Assembly (NCBI GenBank): GCA_902520575.1
Contig: CABYOG010000022.1
Span: forward strand, 1-16,637
Origin: an uncultured SAR116 cluster alpha proteobacterium
GTDB taxonomy: Bacteria > Pseudomonadota > Alphaproteobacteria > Puniceispirillales > Puniceispirillaceae
Direction: 5' to 3'
Length of the DNA: 16,637 nt
Below are positions 1 to 11,630 of the stretch, one piece after another; within the stretch, counting starts at the first letter, position 1; each line of letters starts with the position of its first letter. A program made the translations under genes and the position numbers. Under the pieces are notes generated by a model. It made no database searches. It saw nothing but the letters and a program-made list of their open reading frames with translations, and was not told where the DNA came from.

Positions 1-1379
1 TGAAAGGAAGGGTCCTCAGCAGCTAGACGTTGCAAACCAGTGCTCATCTTTTCCTGATCATTTTTCGATTTTGGCTCAACAGCAATTTCAATAACTGGAT
101 CAGGGAAAGTCATTGTTTCCATCACCACTTGCTGAACCGGATCACATAACGTATCGCCGGTTGTGGTCTTCTTCATCCCTGCCAACGCAACAATATCACC
201 AGCAAAAGCCTCATCAATTTCTTCACGGTTATTCGAATGCATCATCATCATTCGACCAACACGCTCACGATCCCCTTTTGTCGAATTCATTAGGCTATCG
301 CCTTTCTTCAACGAACCAGAATAAATCCGCACAAAAGTCAGTGAACCAACAAAAGGGTCATTCATAATTTTGAAAGCTAAACCCGTAAATGGCTGCTGGT
401 CATCAGCACTGCGCTCTATATCGCGCGTTTCTGTTACATCACCTGGCTTAAAGCCTTTATAAGATGGTACATCTAACGGGCCAGGCAGGTAATCAATTAC
501 GGCGTTCAACATAGGTTGAACACCTTTATTTTTGAATGCAGAGCCGCAGATGACAGGCACAAATGACATGTTCAAAGTGCCTTTACGAATTAGACGTTGA
601 ATTGTATCAAAGTCAGGTTCGTCCCCTTCAAGGAACGCTTCCATAACGTCATCATCCTGTTCAACAACTAGCTCGATAAGCTCAGCACGCATTTCTTCTG
701 CTTTATCTTTCAACTCAGGACGGATTTCCCGCAGATCCCAGCTCGCGCCCAGGTCTTCAGAATTCCACACCCATTCTTGCATGGTCACCAGGTTCACGAG
801 CCCCTCAAATTCATTTTCAGCTCCGATCGGCATATGAATTGGGAGAGGTGTAGCCCCGGTTCGATCTTTTATCATTGCAACGCAGTTGAAGTAATCCGCA
901 CCGATTTTGTCCATCTTGTTAACGAATACTACTCGGGGGACTTCATAACGATCCGCCTGACGCCAAACTGTCTCAGTCTGCGGCTCAACACCAGCATTTG
1001 CGTCCAGGACACAAACCGCACCGTCCAATACAGCCAGTGAACGTTCAACTTCAATCGTGAAATCAACGTGCCCTGGTGTGTCAATAATATTGAAACGGAA
1101 TTTTGCATCGTCAGGGTCTGTGCCATGCTCACCGGATGGTGTCTCGCCATCTTCGGTCCTAAACCAAAAGCAAGTCGTTGCCGCAGATGTAATTGTAATT
1201 CCGCGTTCCTGCTCTTGCTCCATCCAATCCATCGTGGCCGCGCCATCATGCACCTCACCAATCTTGTGCGACCTGCCTGTATAATAGAGAACGCGTTCTG
1301 TTGTGGTGGTCTTACCGGCATCGATGTGCGCCATAATACCAAAATTACGGTAACGTTCCAGAGGGTACTGTCGAGACAT
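1..1379 (-). CDS. fusA: Elongation factor G, partial (C-terminus beyond left edge)
   Basis: EF-G is the cytoplasmic GTPase that drives tRNA-mRNA translocation and, with RRF, ribosome recycling. The visible 459 codons of about 690 start [20 protein letters not shown]. The P-loop ([12 protein letters not shown]) is at residues 17-28, switch I ([11 protein letters not shown]) at about 59-69, DTPGH at 100-104 and NKMD at 154-157. The frame reaches the window edge in LAAEDPSF, a conserved domain III stretch, so the gene is cut by the window and not broken. Between the switch I region and DTPG lies a loop about 12 residues longer than in E. coli, rich in acidic residues. The gene lies 30 bases after rpsG with a GGAG ribosome site before the ATG at 1379, so it is the third gene of the str operon. 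Its identity is certain; paralogues of EF-G exist, but the str context favours the housekeeping copy. Confidence 0.98.
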   Translation of the reverse strand, partial: MSRQYPLERYRNFGIMAHIDAGKTTTTERVLYYTGRSHKIGEVHDGAATMDWMEQEQERGITITSAATTCFWFRTEDGETPSGEHGTDPDDAKFRFNIIDTPGHVDFTIEVERSLAVLDGAVCVLDANAGVEPQTETVWRQADRYEVPRVVFVNKMDKIGADYFNCVAMIKDRTGATPLPIHMPIGAENEFEGLVNLVTMQEWVWNSEDLGASWDLREIRPELKDKAEEMRAELIELVVEQDDDVMEAFLEGDEPDFDTIQRLIRKGTLNMSFVPVICGSAFKNKGVQPMLNAVIDYLPGPLDVPSYKGFKPGDVTETRDIERSADDQQPFTGLAFKIMNDPFVGSLTFVRIYSGSLKKGDSLMNSTKGDRERVGRMMMMHSNNREEIDEAFAGDIVALAGMKKTTTGDTLCDPVQQVVMETMTFPDPVIEIAVEPKSKNDQEKMSTGLQRLAAEDPSF

Positions 1380-1409
1380 GGGCTTTAACTCCGTCTACAA
1401 ATACTTAAA

Positions 1410-1889
<480 letters not shown>

Positions 1890-2261
1890 TTATTTAGGCC
1901 GTTTGGCCCCGTATTTAGACCGGCGTTGACGGCGATCTGAAACACCTTGAGTATCAAGCGTGCCACGAATGATATGATAACGCACACCCGGCAAGTCCTT
2001 CACCCGTCCACCCCGAATAAGCACAACAGAGTGCTCCTGCAAATTGTGCCCCTCGCCTGGAATATAACTTGTGACTTCAAATCCATTCGTCAGGCGGACA
2101 CGCGCAACCTTACGCAGAGCTGAGTTTGGCTTTTTTGGGGTCGTCGTGTAGACACGCGTGCACACACCGCGCTTTTGCGGACACGCTTCCATGGCCGGCA
2201 CTTTATTTCGCGATGTCGGTCGTGAGCGCCCGTGACGGATCAACTGGTTAATTGTTGGCAT
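1890..2261 (-). CDS. rpsL: 30S ribosomal protein S12
   Basis: S12 sits at the decoding centre of the 30S subunit and controls accuracy of tRNA selection. The start is placed at the ATG at 2261, giving [20 protein letters not shown] and 123 residues, the family's normal length. The open frame continues 13 codons upstream but that extension is not conserved. Conserved blocks include [30 protein letters not shown] and [13 protein letters not shown]. The lysines classically altered in streptomycin resistance (K43 in TPKKPNS and the K in RVKDLPG) are both wild type. An AAAGGG site lies upstream of the ATG. This is the first gene of the str operon and follows a long leader with its own promoter and a terminator-like hairpin (annotated separately). 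Confidence 0.98.
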   Translation of the reverse strand: MPTINQLIRHGRSRPTSRNKVPAMEACPQKRGVCTRVYTTTPKKPNSALRKVARVRLTNGFEVTSYIPGEGHNLQEHSVVLIRGGRVKDLPGVRYHIIRGTLDTQGVSDRRQRRSKYGAKRPK

Positions 2262-2284
2262 AACAAGCCCTTTACTACCCGTAC

Positions 2285-2340
2285 AAAAATAAAAAAACAA
2301 AACAGCCGGTTCGGCACCGCCGACTTGACTGTCTTTTGTT
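2285..2340 (-). terminator. Terminator-like hairpin with U-tract just before rpsL (candidate attenuator)
   Basis: On the transcribed minus strand, AACAAAA (2340-2334) pairs with TTTTGTT (2302-2296), and CAG (2331-2329) with CTG (2305-2303). A G+C-rich interior can form AGTCGG/CCGGCT, including one G-U pair, or the smaller CGGT/ACCG stem. A run of T residues broken by single bases (to about 2285) follows. This is the form of an intrinsic terminator, yet it lies only 23 bases before the rpsL start and after the apparent operon promoter. It would therefore act as an attenuator of the str operon or as the end of a short leader RNA. A role in ending rpoBC transcripts is also possible. Pairing was found by eye, without energy calculation. 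Confidence 0.6.
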
Positions 2341-2448
2341 CCCCAGTGGGGATAAGATTCTTACCTTGTGTATTCTACCCAGCGTCTAGGTTTCCGACCT
2401 TTAGAGACATATGTCTGGACATCACCTACCACCTGAGTCAACAAGGTT
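2286..2448 (-). promoter_or_regulatory. Long 5' leader of the str operon (candidate cis-regulatory RNA)
   Basis: If transcription starts about 7 bases after the -10 box at 2455, a leader of roughly 160 bases precedes the U-tract and about 187 precede rpsL. Besides the terminal hairpin it holds the palindrome AGACATATGTCT (2405-2416), a small AGGT/ACCT hairpin with loop CGGAA (about 2389-2401) and TCCCC-ACT-GGGGA (2340-2352). TTGACT (2436-2441 on the complement) can pair with AGTCAA (2325-2330), which overlaps the terminator stem, so alternative folds are possible. Leaders upstream of rpsL have been proposed as attenuators in other proteobacteria, including Rickettsia. I cannot tell whether this is homologous. 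No convincing ORF lies inside it. Confidence 0.45.
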
Positions 2449-2454
2449 CCGCGG

Positions 2455-2484
2455 ACTATAAGGGCGAAAAGGCACTAGGGTCAA
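2455..2484 (-). promoter_or_regulatory. Likely sigma-70 promoter of the rpsL-rpsG-fusA operon
   Basis: On the minus strand there is TTGACC (2484-2479), an 18-base spacer and TATAGT (2460-2455), matching the -35 and -10 consensus in 5 of 6 and 4-5 of 6 positions. It lies about 85 bases after the rpoC stop and reads toward rpsL. The position fits an independent str operon promoter downstream of rpoBC. Read-through from rpoC could add to it, since no terminator is visible between the rpoC stop and this promoter. Confidence 0.65.
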
Positions 2485-2569
2485 GTTTTATTTTGTCCCT
2501 AACACCCTAAATTTTCTTCCGAATCATACTGAAGATGCTACCAACCTATCCAAATCAATAGTTCAGCAT

Positions 2570-5500
2570 CTATTCAGCTGGCAATTCGGAGACTTCTGCA
2601 TCATCAAAGCTGGCCTCAGCCGTAAGTTCTGCTTGCTGTGTTTCAGCTTCAGCCCGTTTCAGGGAAATAGTTTTATCCCTCTCAGATGCGATTGCTCGCA
2701 AACGATTCATAACTGATCCAGTGCCTGCTGGGATCAACCGGCCAACGATGACATTTTCTTTCAAGCCCTCCAACCTGTCTTCACGTCCAGAAACAGATGC
2801 CTCAGTCAGCACCCGTGTTGTTTCCTGGAAAGAGGCCGCAGATACGAATGAACGAGTCTGCAAAGATGCTTTTGTGATACCGAGTAGCACAGGCCGCGCC
2901 TTGGCCGGCGCAAAGCCTTCAGCCTCAGCAACTTCATTCGCTTTTGCGAATTCCTCCCGCTCAACCTGTTCACCAACCAGCAGAGTTGTTTCTCCCCCAT
3001 CCTCGACTTCCACTTTTTGCAGCATCTGGCGAACAATCGTCTCAATATGCTTATCGTTGATTTTCACTCCTTGTAGACGGTATACATCCTGGATTTCCTT
3101 AACTAGATAGTCGGCGAGTGCCTCCACCCCAAGGATATTCAAAATATCATGTGGCACCGGCGACCCATCAAGAAGCAAATCGCCTTTTCGGACTGTATCA
3201 CCTTCATTCACAGCAAGCGAACGCCCCTTCGGCAACAAATATTCTACCGGTTCAATGCTATCATCAACTGGCACAACCCGTATGCGACGCTTGGCTTTAT
3301 AATCTGTTCCAAACTCAACACGTCCATCAGTTTCACTAATCACGGCAAAATCCTTGGGACGGCGTGCTTCAAAAAGTTCAGCTACTCGCGGCAAACCACC
3401 GGTAATGTCACGTGTTTTCGAGGATTCACGAGGAATACGGGCCACTACATCACCAGCTTTTACCTCCGCACCATTTTCAACAGACAGAATCGCCCCTACC
3501 GGTAAGAAGTATCTGGCTTCATTTCCATTCGATAAATTCAAAACCTCACCATTTGCATCCCGCATCGTAATTCGCGGTCGTAGATTAGCTGATTTTCCTG
3601 TCTGCTTACTTTCTATCACTTCTCTGCTGATAATTCCTGTTGCTTCGTCTGCGACTTCCCGTACAGAAACACCATCCGTCAAATCAACATAGTTAGCGAC
3701 CCCTTCCAACTCTGTGATAATCGGAATTGTGTATGGGTCCCATTCAATCAGAACATCACCAGGATTGACTGTATCTCCATCTTCAAAAAATAGCTTACCA
3801 CCATAAGGCAGACGGTAACGCGCCCGTTCGGCATCCTGTTCATTGACAATCGTAAGCTCTGCCGACCGGCTCATGACAATAGGCTTACCATCTGCACCAC
3901 GAACTAAACTTACCTCTTGCAGTTTCACTGTACCGGCAGCTGTTGATTCAATATTGTTAGCTTCTGCACCTCGCTGAGCAGCCCCACCAACATGGAAAGT
4001 CCGCATAGTTAATTGTGTTCCAGGCTCACCAATTGACTGTGCAGCGATAACACCGACAGCTTCACCTATATTAACAGTTGTGCCTCTGGCCAAATCACGT
4101 CCATAACAGGTGCCACATACACCCACACTTGACTCACACACCAAAACAGAACGCACATAAGCCTGGTCATTTCCAGATTCTTCAATTTTTTCTAGATGGT
4201 CTTCGGTGACCATTTCTCCAGCCCCAACAATGACTTCACCTGTCTGCATATGACACAGGTCGGCAGCCAGGAAACGCCCAAGAATACGCTCCGACAGTGG
4301 GTCAACAATTTCCGACCCGTTCATCGCATGATTGATTGTAATACCCTGCTTAGTGCCGCAATCATGGATCGTCACGATGCAGTCCTGTGCTACATCAACC
4401 AAACGACGTGTCAGGTAACCAGAGTTTGCTGTTTTAAGCGCTGTATCTGCGAGGCCTTTGCGTGCTCCATGAGTTGAGTTGAAATACTCTAGCACATTAA
4501 GGCCTTCTTTAAAGGAGGACTTAATTGGCGTTTCGATGATCTCACCCGATGGTTTGGCCATCAGCCCACGCATACCAGCGAGCTGTTTGATTTGGGCAGC
4601 AGAACCACGAGCTCCTGAATGAGCCATCATCCACACCGAGTTAATTGGCTCACCTCTCTTTTCTGTTGAGATCCCCTTCATCATCTCATCAGCAACCTGA
4701 TCAGAACAGCGTGACCATACGTCAACTACCTTGTTATATTTTTCACCTTGAGTGATGAAGCCGTCTAGATATTGACGTTCAAATTCTTCAACCTGTGTTT
4801 CTGCATCAGATACGAATTTTGCTTTCAATTCAGGCGTAGTAAGATCAGCAATACCAAATGAAATTCCAGACTGACAGGCTTGCATAAATCCAAGACCCAT
4901 AAGACGGTCACAGAAAATTACGGTGTCCTTCTGCCCACAATGTCGATAAATATAGTCAATGACATTTGACACTTCTTTTTTTGTCATAAGCTTGTTGACC
5001 AGCGAAAAGGTTACATTCGGATTATTTGGCAACAGGTCAGCAAGACGGGCACGGCCGGGAGTTGTATCCATAACGCGCGTTACTGGCTGACCAGCTTCAT
5101 CAAAAGTGCTAACACGAGCTTTGACTTTGGCGTGCAAACTCACAGAACCGTTATCAAGCGCTAGTAAAATTTCCTGAATATCAGCAAAGGCCATGCCTTC
5201 ACCCTTCTCACCCTCACGCTCCATTGACAGATAATAAAGCCCCAATATGATGTCCTGAGAAGGCACAATAATGGGCTTCCCGTTTGCAGGACTGAGGATG
5301 TTGTTTGTTGACATCATCAATACACGCGCTTCAAGCTGGGCTTCCAGGGACAATGGGACGTGCACCGCCATCTGGTCCCCATCAAAATCAGCATTGAATG
5401 CTGTACAAACAAGCGGATGAAGCTGTATAGCCTTGCCTTCAACAAGAACAGGTTCAAATGCCTGAATGCCCAAGCGGTGCAATGTTGGCGCCCGGTTTAG

Positions 5501-6769
5501 CATAACAGGATGCTCACGGATAACCTGTTCAAGAATATCCCAAACCTCCGGCCGCTCTTTTTCTACCATTCGCTTTGCCGCCTTAATGGTGCTGGCGAGC
5601 CCATACATTTCGAGCTTTGAATATATGAACGGCTTGAACAATTCCAAAGCCATTTTCTTGGGCAAACCACATTGATGCAGCTTTAGCTCAGGTCCAACCA
5701 CAATCACAGACCGTCCAGAATAATCAACGCGCTTACCCAGCAGGTTCTGTCGAAAACGGCCCTGCTTACCTTTCAACATGTCTGATAGAGACTTCAGTGG
5801 CCGCTTATTCACACCAGAAATGATTCGCCCACGTCGACCATTATCAAACAATGCGTCAACAGCTTCTTGCAACATCCTCTTTTCATTACGTACAATTATA
5901 TCTGGCGCACGCAGTTCTATCAGACGCTTTAGACGATTATTTCTGTTGATGACACGGCGATATAAATCATTTAGGTCGGATGTGGCAAAACGACCGCCAT
6001 CTAAGGGCACTAGCGGGCGCAATTCAGGGGGGATAACAGGCACAACATCCAGGATCATCCATTCTGGACGACAACCGGATTCACGAAACGCATCAATCAG
6101 CTTTAGTCGCTTAACCAGCTTTTTTCGCTTCGCCTCTGACCCTGTTTCCCGGAGCTCTTCACGTATCGTTTCACGTTCAGTATCCAGTTCGAGAGCGCTC
6201 AGAATGATTTTGATCGCCTCAGCACCAATCGCAGCTTCGAAAGCGTCATCCCCAAATTCGTCCTGCGCGTCGTAATATTCCTCTTCTGACAGGAGCTGGC
6301 CCTTCTCAAGAGAAGTAAGGCCTGGTTCTATGACAACAAAGTTTTCAAAATAAAGAACTTTCTCCAGATCCTTGAGGGCCATATCCACAAGTAGGCCAAT
6401 ACGGCTTGGCAATGATTTCAGAAACCAGATATGAGCAACAGGTGCGGCTAGTTCAATATGTCCCATGCGCTCACGTCGGACTTTTGAAAGAGTCACTTCA
6501 ACACCGCATTTCTCACAGATAATGCCACGATATTTCATTCGCTTATATTTGCCACATAGACATTCATAATCACGCACAGGACCAAATATACGGGCGCAAA
6601 ATAGCCCATCTTTCTCAGGTTTGAAGGTCCTATAATTGATGGTTTCTGGCTTCTTGATTTCACCAAAAGACCATGACCTGATACGTTCTGGTGAGGCGAT
6701 TGAAATCTGGATTTTATCAAAACTCTGAGCAGCTTTTGGCTGACCAAATGGATTCATCAGATCGTTCAT
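2570..6769 (-). CDS. rpoC: DNA-directed RNA polymerase subunit beta'
   Basis: This is the catalytic clamp-forming subunit of RNA polymerase. The start is set at the ATG at 6769 ([10 protein letters not shown], 1399 residues) because AGGAG lies 9 bases before it. A TTG three codons upstream would touch that site directly. Visible elements, in order: the N-terminal zinc site C70, C72, C85, C88; the lid/rudder region with [20 protein letters not shown] at about 335-353; the magnesium-binding NADFDGDQM with D461, D463 and D465; the bridge helix at about 768-798; the second zinc site C804, C878, C885, C888; and the trigger loop beginning [10 protein letters not shown] at about 920. Every catalytic and zinc residue is present. 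It follows rpoB after 67 bases. The C-terminus ends in a short acidic tail ([11 protein letters not shown]). Confidence 0.99.
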   Translation of the reverse strand: MNDLMNPFGQPKAAQSFDKIQISIASPERIRSWSFGEIKKPETINYRTFKPEKDGLFCARIFGPVRDYECLCGKYKRMKYRGIICEKCGVEVTLSKVRRERMGHIELAAPVAHIWFLKSLPSRIGLLVDMALKDLEKVLYFENFVVIEPGLTSLEKGQLLSEEEYYDAQDEFGDDAFEAAIGAEAIKIILSALELDTERETIREELRETGSEAKRKKLVKRLKLIDAFRESGCRPEWMILDVVPVIPPELRPLVPLDGGRFATSDLNDLYRRVINRNNRLKRLIELRAPDIIVRNEKRMLQEAVDALFDNGRRGRIISGVNKRPLKSLSDMLKGKQGRFRQNLLGKRVDYSGRSVIVVGPELKLHQCGLPKKMALELFKPFIYSKLEMYGLASTIKAAKRMVEKERPEVWDILEQVIREHPVMLNRAPTLHRLGIQAFEPVLVEGKAIQLHPLVCTAFNADFDGDQMAVHVPLSLEAQLEARVLMMSTNNILSPANGKPIIVPSQDIILGLYYLSMEREGEKGEGMAFADIQEILLALDNGSVSLHAKVKARVSTFDEAGQPVTRVMDTTPGRARLADLLPNNPNVTFSLVNKLMTKKEVSNVIDYIYRHCGQKDTVIFCDRLMGLGFMQACQSGISFGIADLTTPELKAKFVSDAETQVEEFERQYLDGFITQGEKYNKVVDVWSRCSDQVADEMMKGISTEKRGEPINSVWMMAHSGARGSAAQIKQLAGMRGLMAKPSGEIIETPIKSSFKEGLNVLEYFNSTHGARKGLADTALKTANSGYLTRRLVDVAQDCIVTIHDCGTKQGITINHAMNGSEIVDPLSERILGRFLAADLCHMQTGEVIVGAGEMVTEDHLEKIEESGNDQAYVRSVLVCESSVGVCGTCYGRDLARGTTVNIGEAVGVIAAQSIGEPGTQLTMRTFHVGGAAQRGAEANNIESTAAGTVKLQEVSLVRGADGKPIVMSRSAELTIVNEQDAERARYRLPYGGKLFFEDGDTVNPGDVLIEWDPYTIPIITELEGVANYVDLTDGVSVREVADEATGIISREVIESKQTGKSANLRPRITMRDANGEVLNLSNGNEARYFLPVGAILSVENGAEVKAGDVVARIPRESSKTRDITGGLPRVAELFEARRPKDFAVISETDGRVEFGTDYKAKRRIRVVPVDDSIEPVEYLLPKGRSLAVNEGDTVRKGDLLLDGSPVPHDILNILGVEALADYLVKEIQDVYRLQGVKINDKHIETIVRQMLQKVEVEDGGETTLLVGEQVEREEFAKANEVAEAEGFAPAKARPVLLGITKASLQTRSFVSAASFQETTRVLTEASVSGREDRLEGLKENVIVGRLIPAGTGSVMNRLRAIASERDKTISLKRAEAETQQAELTAEASFDDAEVSELPAE

Positions 6770-6836
6770 GTTACGCAACTCCTAAAGCGTTTTAATTATC
6801 ATACATTCCGGAAAGCTTATCTGCTTTTGAATGAGA

Positions 6837-9800
6837 TCACATTTCTGCATCATGCAGTTCAACATTCAAGCCCAAAGAGCGCAGCTCTTTTATGAGAACA
6901 TTGAAGGATTCCGGAATACCAGCCTCGAAGTCATCATCACCGCGGACAATGGCCTCATATACCTTTGTTCGACCAGAAACATCATCAGACTTAACTGTTA
7001 ACATTTCCTGAAGCGTGTAAGCCGCCCCATAAGCTTCCAGCGCCCAGACTTCCATTTCACCGAAGCGCTGTCCCCCGAATTGGGCCTTGCCACCTAGCGG
7101 TTGTTGGGTGACCAGACTGTAAGGACCGATAGATCGAGCATGAATTTTTTCATCAACAAGATGATGTAGTTTCAGCATGTAAATATAACCAACTGTGACC
7201 GGACGGTCGAAAACCTCACCGGTACGGCCATCTATAAGTGTTTCCTGACCAGTTTCAGATAGACCAGCCTTTCCTAGCAGGCTAACCACATCTGCTTCTC
7301 GCGCACCATCAAATACCGGAGTGCCCATCGGCACTCCGCGTGACAGCAGATTGGCTTGCTCAATAACCTGCTGGTCATCCATAGCGCCAAGTTTCTCCTT
7401 ATACTGATCCTCAGGATAAATGTCCTTGAGAAGGCCATGCAGTTTTTTAATCTCACCACTAGCTTGCGCAGCTTCAGCTGCTTTGCCCACCTGTTCGCCA
7501 AGGCCTCGGGCAGCCCATCCCAGATGAGTTTCAAGAATCTGCCCCACATTCATACGCGACGGCACCCCAAGCGGGTTTAAAACTATGTCAACAGGAGTTC
7601 CATCTGCTAGATAGGGCATATCCTCTGCTGGCATAATCCGGGAAATAACTCCTTTATTGCCGTGACGGCCAGCCATCTTGTCTCCTGGTTGTAGCTTGCG
7701 TTTGACCGCAACGAAGACTTTGACCATCTTCATCACACCTGGCATTAGCTCGTCACCCCGCTGCAGCTTATCAACCTTATCACTGAAACGACCATCAAGT
7801 GCTTTGATTGCCTGTTCAAAATTGGCATTCTGAGCCTCTACAGACTTTTGAACGCCATCATCCTGCACAGCAACTTGCGATAGCTGGTTCCGGGTTAGCC
7901 CATCCAGTAATTCAGCCGTTAAAACTGTATTCGTGCCTAAATCTTTTGGGCCTGTAGCAACTTTCTGGCCTTTCAGAAGTGAATTCATCCGGCTTGAGTA
8001 GCCGCCTTCCAAAATAGACTGCTCATCATCACGGTCTTTAGCCAGACGTTCAATTTCCGCACGTTCGATCGCCCGTGCGCGCTCATCTTTCTCCAGACCA
8101 CGGCGTGAAAATACGCGCACTTCGACAACCGTTCCCGCCCCACCAGGAGGAACCCGCAGTGAGGTATCACGAACATCAGAGGCTTTTTCACCAAAGATTG
8201 CCCTTAATAATTTTTCTTCAGGGGTCATTGGTGTCTCACCTTTCGGCGTCACTTTCCCAACCAGGATGTCACCTGCACCAACTTCTGCACCAACATAAAC
8301 AATACCAGCCTCATCAAGGTTTTTTAGGGCTTCTTCACCAACATTCGGAATGTCACGTGAAATCTCTTCTTGACCTAGCTTCGTATCTCGCGCCATCACC
8401 TCGTATTCTTCAATGTGAATAGATGTGAACACATCATCGCGGACGATTCGCTCATTTATTAGGATGGAATCCTCAAAATTATAGCCATTCCATGGCATAA
8501 AGGCGACCAGAACGTTCCGGCCGAGTGCTAATTCGCCATCTTCCGTTGACGGTCCATCTGCGATAATGTCACCCGTTTTCACTTGGTCGCCTACCTTGAC
8601 CAACGGTCGCTGATTGACGGTTGTGTTCTGGTTTGACCGCTGAAACTTCAATAGAGAATAGATGTCGACAGGTGAGGCTGTCGCATCACCAATATCGTCT
8701 GTGCGCACAACAATCCGTGTTGCATCCACTTGGTCAACAATACCATCCCGTCTTGCGACGATTGTCACGCCTGAGTCACGAGCAACGCGGGCTTCCATGC
8801 CAGTACCAATAATTGGTGCCTCTGCCTTAAGTAGTGGCACAGCTTGACGCTGCATGTTTGAGCCCATTAAAGCACGGTTTGCGTCATCATTTTCAAGAAA
8901 CGGAATCAATGCTGCAGCAACAGATACAAGTTGCTTTGGAGACACATCAACATATTCGATGTCTGTTGGCCGTGCTAATCCAATTTCACCTGCCCGGCGA
9001 ACTGGGATTAGTTCACCAACAAAATTACCCTTGGCATCAAGCTCTGCATTTGCCTGCGCGATTGTAAAACGGCCCTCTTCCATAGCTGAAATATAGCGGT
9101 AATCGTCTGTAACCTTACCGTCTACAACCTTGCGGTAAGGGGTTTCAATGAAACCGTAACGATTTATCAAGGCATATGTTGCTAGTGAATTTATCAGGCC
9201 GATATTGGGGCCTTCAGGCGTCTCAATCGGACAAATACGGCCATAGTGAGTCGGATGCACGTCACGAACCTCAAATCCAGCGCGCTCACGTGTAAGACCG
9301 CCAGGACCAAGCGCAGACACACGCCTCTTATGGGTAATTTCAGAAAGTGGGTTAGTCTGATCCATAAACTGCGATAATTGAGATGAACCAAAAAATTCAC
9401 GAACAGCAGCCGCAGCTGGTTTGGCATTGATTAAGTCTGCGGGCATCACAGTATCGATTTCAACTGACCCCATACGCTCACGAATAGCCCGTTCCATGCG
9501 AAGTAAACCAACACGATATTGGTTCTCCATCAACTCACCCACAGAGCGCACACGCCGGTTGCCCAGATGGTCAATATCGTCAACTTCGCCGCGCCCATCT
9601 TTCAAGTCTACAAGGACTTTCAAAACAGAAAGAATATCCTGTTTCCGAAGAATACGGACTGAATCTTCAACATCCATTTCCAAACGGCCGTTCATTTTGA
9701 CTCGGCCAACTGCTGATAAGTCGTACTTTTCAGAATCAAAGAACAGGCTGTTAAACAGTTCATGGGCAGATTCAAGTGTTGGCGGCTCTCCCGGGCGCAT

Positions 9801-11015
9801 CACGCGATAAATGTCAACAAGGGCCTCTTCTCGGCAATTATTGCGATCAGCTGCGAGCGTATTGCGAAGATGTGGACCAATATTGACGTTATCAATGCCC
9901 AGGACAGAGAGTTCGCTGATATCATTGTCTCGCAACACAGCCAGAGTATCTTCCGTGATTTCATCGCCAGCTTCAGCCAGAACAATACCCGTATTCAAAT
10001 CCACAAGGTCTGTTGCCACAAAACGGCCCAGCATGTCAGATTCCTCAATGCGGATGAAAGCAAGACCGGCATCTTGAATTTTTCGCATTACCCGCGGGGT
10101 CAATTTTGTGCCTGTCTCGGCTGCAACTTTCCCTGTTTCTGCATTTACAAGGTCTCTGTTCAATTTGACGCCAGCATAGCTTGCTGCGTGGAACTCACAC
10201 TTCCAGCCATCACCGTCGCGGCTGTATACTAAACCCTCATAAAATACCGACAAAATATCTTCACGACTCATACCGGTCAGCTCAGATGGGTCGATTTCGC
10301 GACCATCTGCGACAGCCTGTGTCATTATCTCATCTGACTCAGCATCTGGCAGAGCCATTAGAAAAGTTGTAGCTGGCAATTTGCGTTTACGGTCAATTCG
10401 GACATTTAGTATATCTTTAGCATCATATTCAAAATCAAGCCAGGAACCGCGATAAGGAATAATCCGCGCAGCAAACAGATATTTCCCTGAAGAGTGTGTC
10501 TTGCCCTTATCATGGTCAAAAAACACCCCGGGCGACCTGTGCATCTGCGATACGATGACTCGTTCCGTTCCATTTATAATAAACGTACCATTGTTGGTCA
10601 TCAGGGGCATATCACCCATATAAACATCCTGTTCTTTGATGTCCCGAATCGATTTTGCGCCTGTGTCCTCGTCGATTTCCCAAACTACCAAGCGCAAGGT
10701 TACTTTCAAGGGCGATGCATAGGTGAGCCCGCGCTGCTGACATTCATCAACATCATACTTTGGTGCTTCAAGCTCGTAAGATTCAAACTGCAAGATTGCC
10801 CGGCCAGCAAAATCATAAATAGGGAAGACTGATGAGAAAGCTTCCTGAAGGCCTATACTGGTGCGGTCTGCTTTGGCTACACCTAATTGCAAAAACTGGT
10901 CATAACTTGACCGCTGCACATCGATAAGATTCGGCATCTGTGCCACTTCAGACAGATGACCAAAGGTGCGTCTTACGCGTTTACGACTATCCAAACTGCT
11001 CACACGTTTTGCCAT
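6837..11015 (-). CDS. rpoB: DNA-directed RNA polymerase subunit beta
   Basis: This is the second catalytic subunit of RNA polymerase, with the rifampicin pocket and fork loop. The 1392-residue product begins [24 protein letters not shown] precedes the ATG at 11015. The rifampicin cluster [11 protein letters not shown]...[10 protein letters not shown] lies at 543-570. Residues equivalent to E. coli Q513, D516, H526, R529, S531 and L533 are the sensitive-type ones; only positions 518 (T) and 530 (V) differ, both conservative. Further landmarks are [33 protein letters not shown] and the C-terminal [20 protein letters not shown]. Residues about 282-373 hold two successive copies of a motif of about 43 residues (see findings). 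The gene is 188 bases from rplL, with a strong hairpin in that gap. Confidence 0.99.
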   Translation of the reverse strand: MAKRVSSLDSRKRVRRTFGHLSEVAQMPNLIDVQRSSYDQFLQLGVAKADRTSIGLQEAFSSVFPIYDFAGRAILQFESYELEAPKYDVDECQQRGLTYASPLKVTLRLVVWEIDEDTGAKSIRDIKEQDVYMGDMPLMTNNGTFIINGTERVIVSQMHRSPGVFFDHDKGKTHSSGKYLFAARIIPYRGSWLDFEYDAKDILNVRIDRKRKLPATTFLMALPDAESDEIMTQAVADGREIDPSELTGMSREDILSVFYEGLVYSRDGDGWKCEFHAASYAGVKLNRDLVNAETGKVAAETGTKLTPRVMRKIQDAGLAFIRIEESDMLGRFVATDLVDLNTGIVLAEAGDEITEDTLAVLRDNDISELSVLGIDNVNIGPHLRNTLAADRNNCREEALVDIYRVMRPGEPPTLESAHELFNSLFFDSEKYDLSAVGRVKMNGRLEMDVEDSVRILRKQDILSVLKVLVDLKDGRGEVDDIDHLGNRRVRSVGELMENQYRVGLLRMERAIRERMGSVEIDTVMPADLINAKPAAAAVREFFGSSQLSQFMDQTNPLSEITHKRRVSALGPGGLTRERAGFEVRDVHPTHYGRICPIETPEGPNIGLINSLATYALINRYGFIETPYRKVVDGKVTDDYRYISAMEEGRFTIAQANAELDAKGNFVGELIPVRRAGEIGLARPTDIEYVDVSPKQLVSVAAALIPFLENDDANRALMGSNMQRQAVPLLKAEAPIIGTGMEARVARDSGVTIVARRDGIVDQVDATRIVVRTDDIGDATASPVDIYSLLKFQRSNQNTTVNQRPLVKVGDQVKTGDIIADGPSTEDGELALGRNVLVAFMPWNGYNFEDSILINERIVRDDVFTSIHIEEYEVMARDTKLGQEEISRDIPNVGEEALKNLDEAGIVYVGAEVGAGDILVGKVTPKGETPMTPEEKLLRAIFGEKASDVRDTSLRVPPGGAGTVVEVRVFSRRGLEKDERARAIERAEIERLAKDRDDEQSILEGGYSSRMNSLLKGQKVATGPKDLGTNTVLTAELLDGLTRNQLSQVAVQDDGVQKSVEAQNANFEQAIKALDGRFSDKVDKLQRGDELMPGVMKMVKVFVAVKRKLQPGDKMAGRHGNKGVISRIMPAEDMPYLADGTPVDIVLNPLGVPSRMNVGQILETHLGWAARGLGEQVGKAAEAAQASGEIKKLHGLLKDIYPEDQYKEKLGAMDDQQVIEQANLLSRGVPMGTPVFDGAREADVVSLLGKAGLSETGQETLIDGRTGEVFDRPVTVGYIYMLKLHHLVDEKIHARSIGPYSLVTQQPLGGKAQFGGQRFGEMEVWALEAYGAAYTLQEMLTVKSDDVSGRTKVYEAIVRGDDDFEAGIPESFNVLIKELRSLGLNVELHDAEM

Positions 11016-11140
11016 CAGCTAACCTCATTCGTTTGAAAAGCTGGCGGTCCATCAATACTATGGCACGCTTCAGCTAAAATTATCTTCGTTTGCGATCTCG
11101 TCCTAATCATTTAGAACAGATCACATTAATAAACGCCAGA

Positions 11141-11166
11141 CACCGGACTTCATATGAAGCCCGGTG
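11141..11166 (-). promoter_or_regulatory. Strong hairpin between rplL and rpoB (candidate attenuator or RNase processing site)
   Basis: Positions 11141-11151 pair with 11156-11166 around an ATAT loop, giving an 11-base-pair stem. On the minus strand the only non-Watson-Crick pair is G-U; on the plus strand the same position would be an A-C mismatch. The structure therefore suits the rplL-rpoB transcript specifically. There is no long U-tract after it, only a T-rich stretch (GTTTATTAATG), so it is not a classic terminator. In E. coli this gap holds a partial attenuator and an RNase III site that lower rpoBC expression relative to the ribosomal proteins; a similar role here is inferred from position. 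A second small hairpin (CAGTC/GACTG, 11178-11192) lies just after the rplL stop. I see no convincing rpoB promoter in the gap. Confidence 0.6.
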
Positions 11167-11203
11167 CATAACATATTCAGTCGAAAAGACTGCGCGCGCT
11201 CAA

Positions 11204-11584
11204 CTACTTAAGTTCTACAGTCGCGCCAGCTTCTTCCAGCTTGGCCTTCAGCTCTTCAGCTTCGGCCTTGGCTACACCTTCCTTTACAGGCTTCGGCGCA
11301 CCTTCAACCAAATCTTTTGCTTCTTTCAATCCCAATCCAGTTATCGTACGGACTTCTTTAATCACATTGATTTTTGAGCCACCGGGTGAAGCAAGGATCA
11401 CATCAAACTCATCCTTTTCCTCTGCTACTGAACCACCGGCATCGCCACCACCAACAGCGGCAACAGCCACAGGTGCTGCAGCTGCAGATACACCCCATTT
11501 TTCTTCTAGCAATTTAGCCAGCTCAGCCGCCTCAAGAACGGTAAGAGAAGACAAATCTTCTGCAATTTTTTGTATATCAGCCAT
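11204..11584 (-). CDS. rplL: 50S ribosomal protein L7/L12
   Basis: L7/L12 forms the multicopy flexible stalk that recruits and stimulates translational GTPases such as the EF-G encoded in this window. The 126-residue acidic protein has an N-terminal dimerisation domain ([20 protein letters not shown]) and an Ala/Gly/Val-rich hinge at about 34-51. Its C-terminal domain contains [20 protein letters not shown] and ends VELK. The start at 11584 is supported by AAGGAG six bases upstream. It lies 46 bases after rplJ, as usual for the L10-L12 pair. High expression relative to L10 is expected because several L12 dimers bind each L10. Confidence 0.98.
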   Translation of the reverse strand: MADIQKIAEDLSSLTVLEAAELAKLLEEKWGVSAAAAPVAVAAVGGGDAGGSVAEEKDEFDVILASPGGSKINVIKEVRTITGLGLKEAKDLVEGAPKPVKEGVAKAEAEELKAKLEEAGATVELK

Positions 11585-11630
11585 TATAATCTCCTTATAG
11601 CTTTAACTTTCTAATCAAATCGGCATGTGC

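Noticed and set aside
2262..2300. N-terminal extension of S12 by 13 codons
   Set aside because: It would read through the terminator-like U-tract and has no conservation; MPTINQLIR is the standard S12 start.
2286..2448. Leader as 4.5S, 6S or tmRNA
   Set aside because: None of the conserved blocks I know is present (GGTCCGGAAGGAAGCAG for 4.5S; the tmRNA T-arm and CCA end), and the ends do not pair into a 6S-like rod.
5778..6275. Plus-strand open frame of 165 codons opposite rpoC
   Set aside because: It is antisense to the conserved RpoC N-terminal half; Arg/Ser-rich composition is typical of a reverse-frame shadow.
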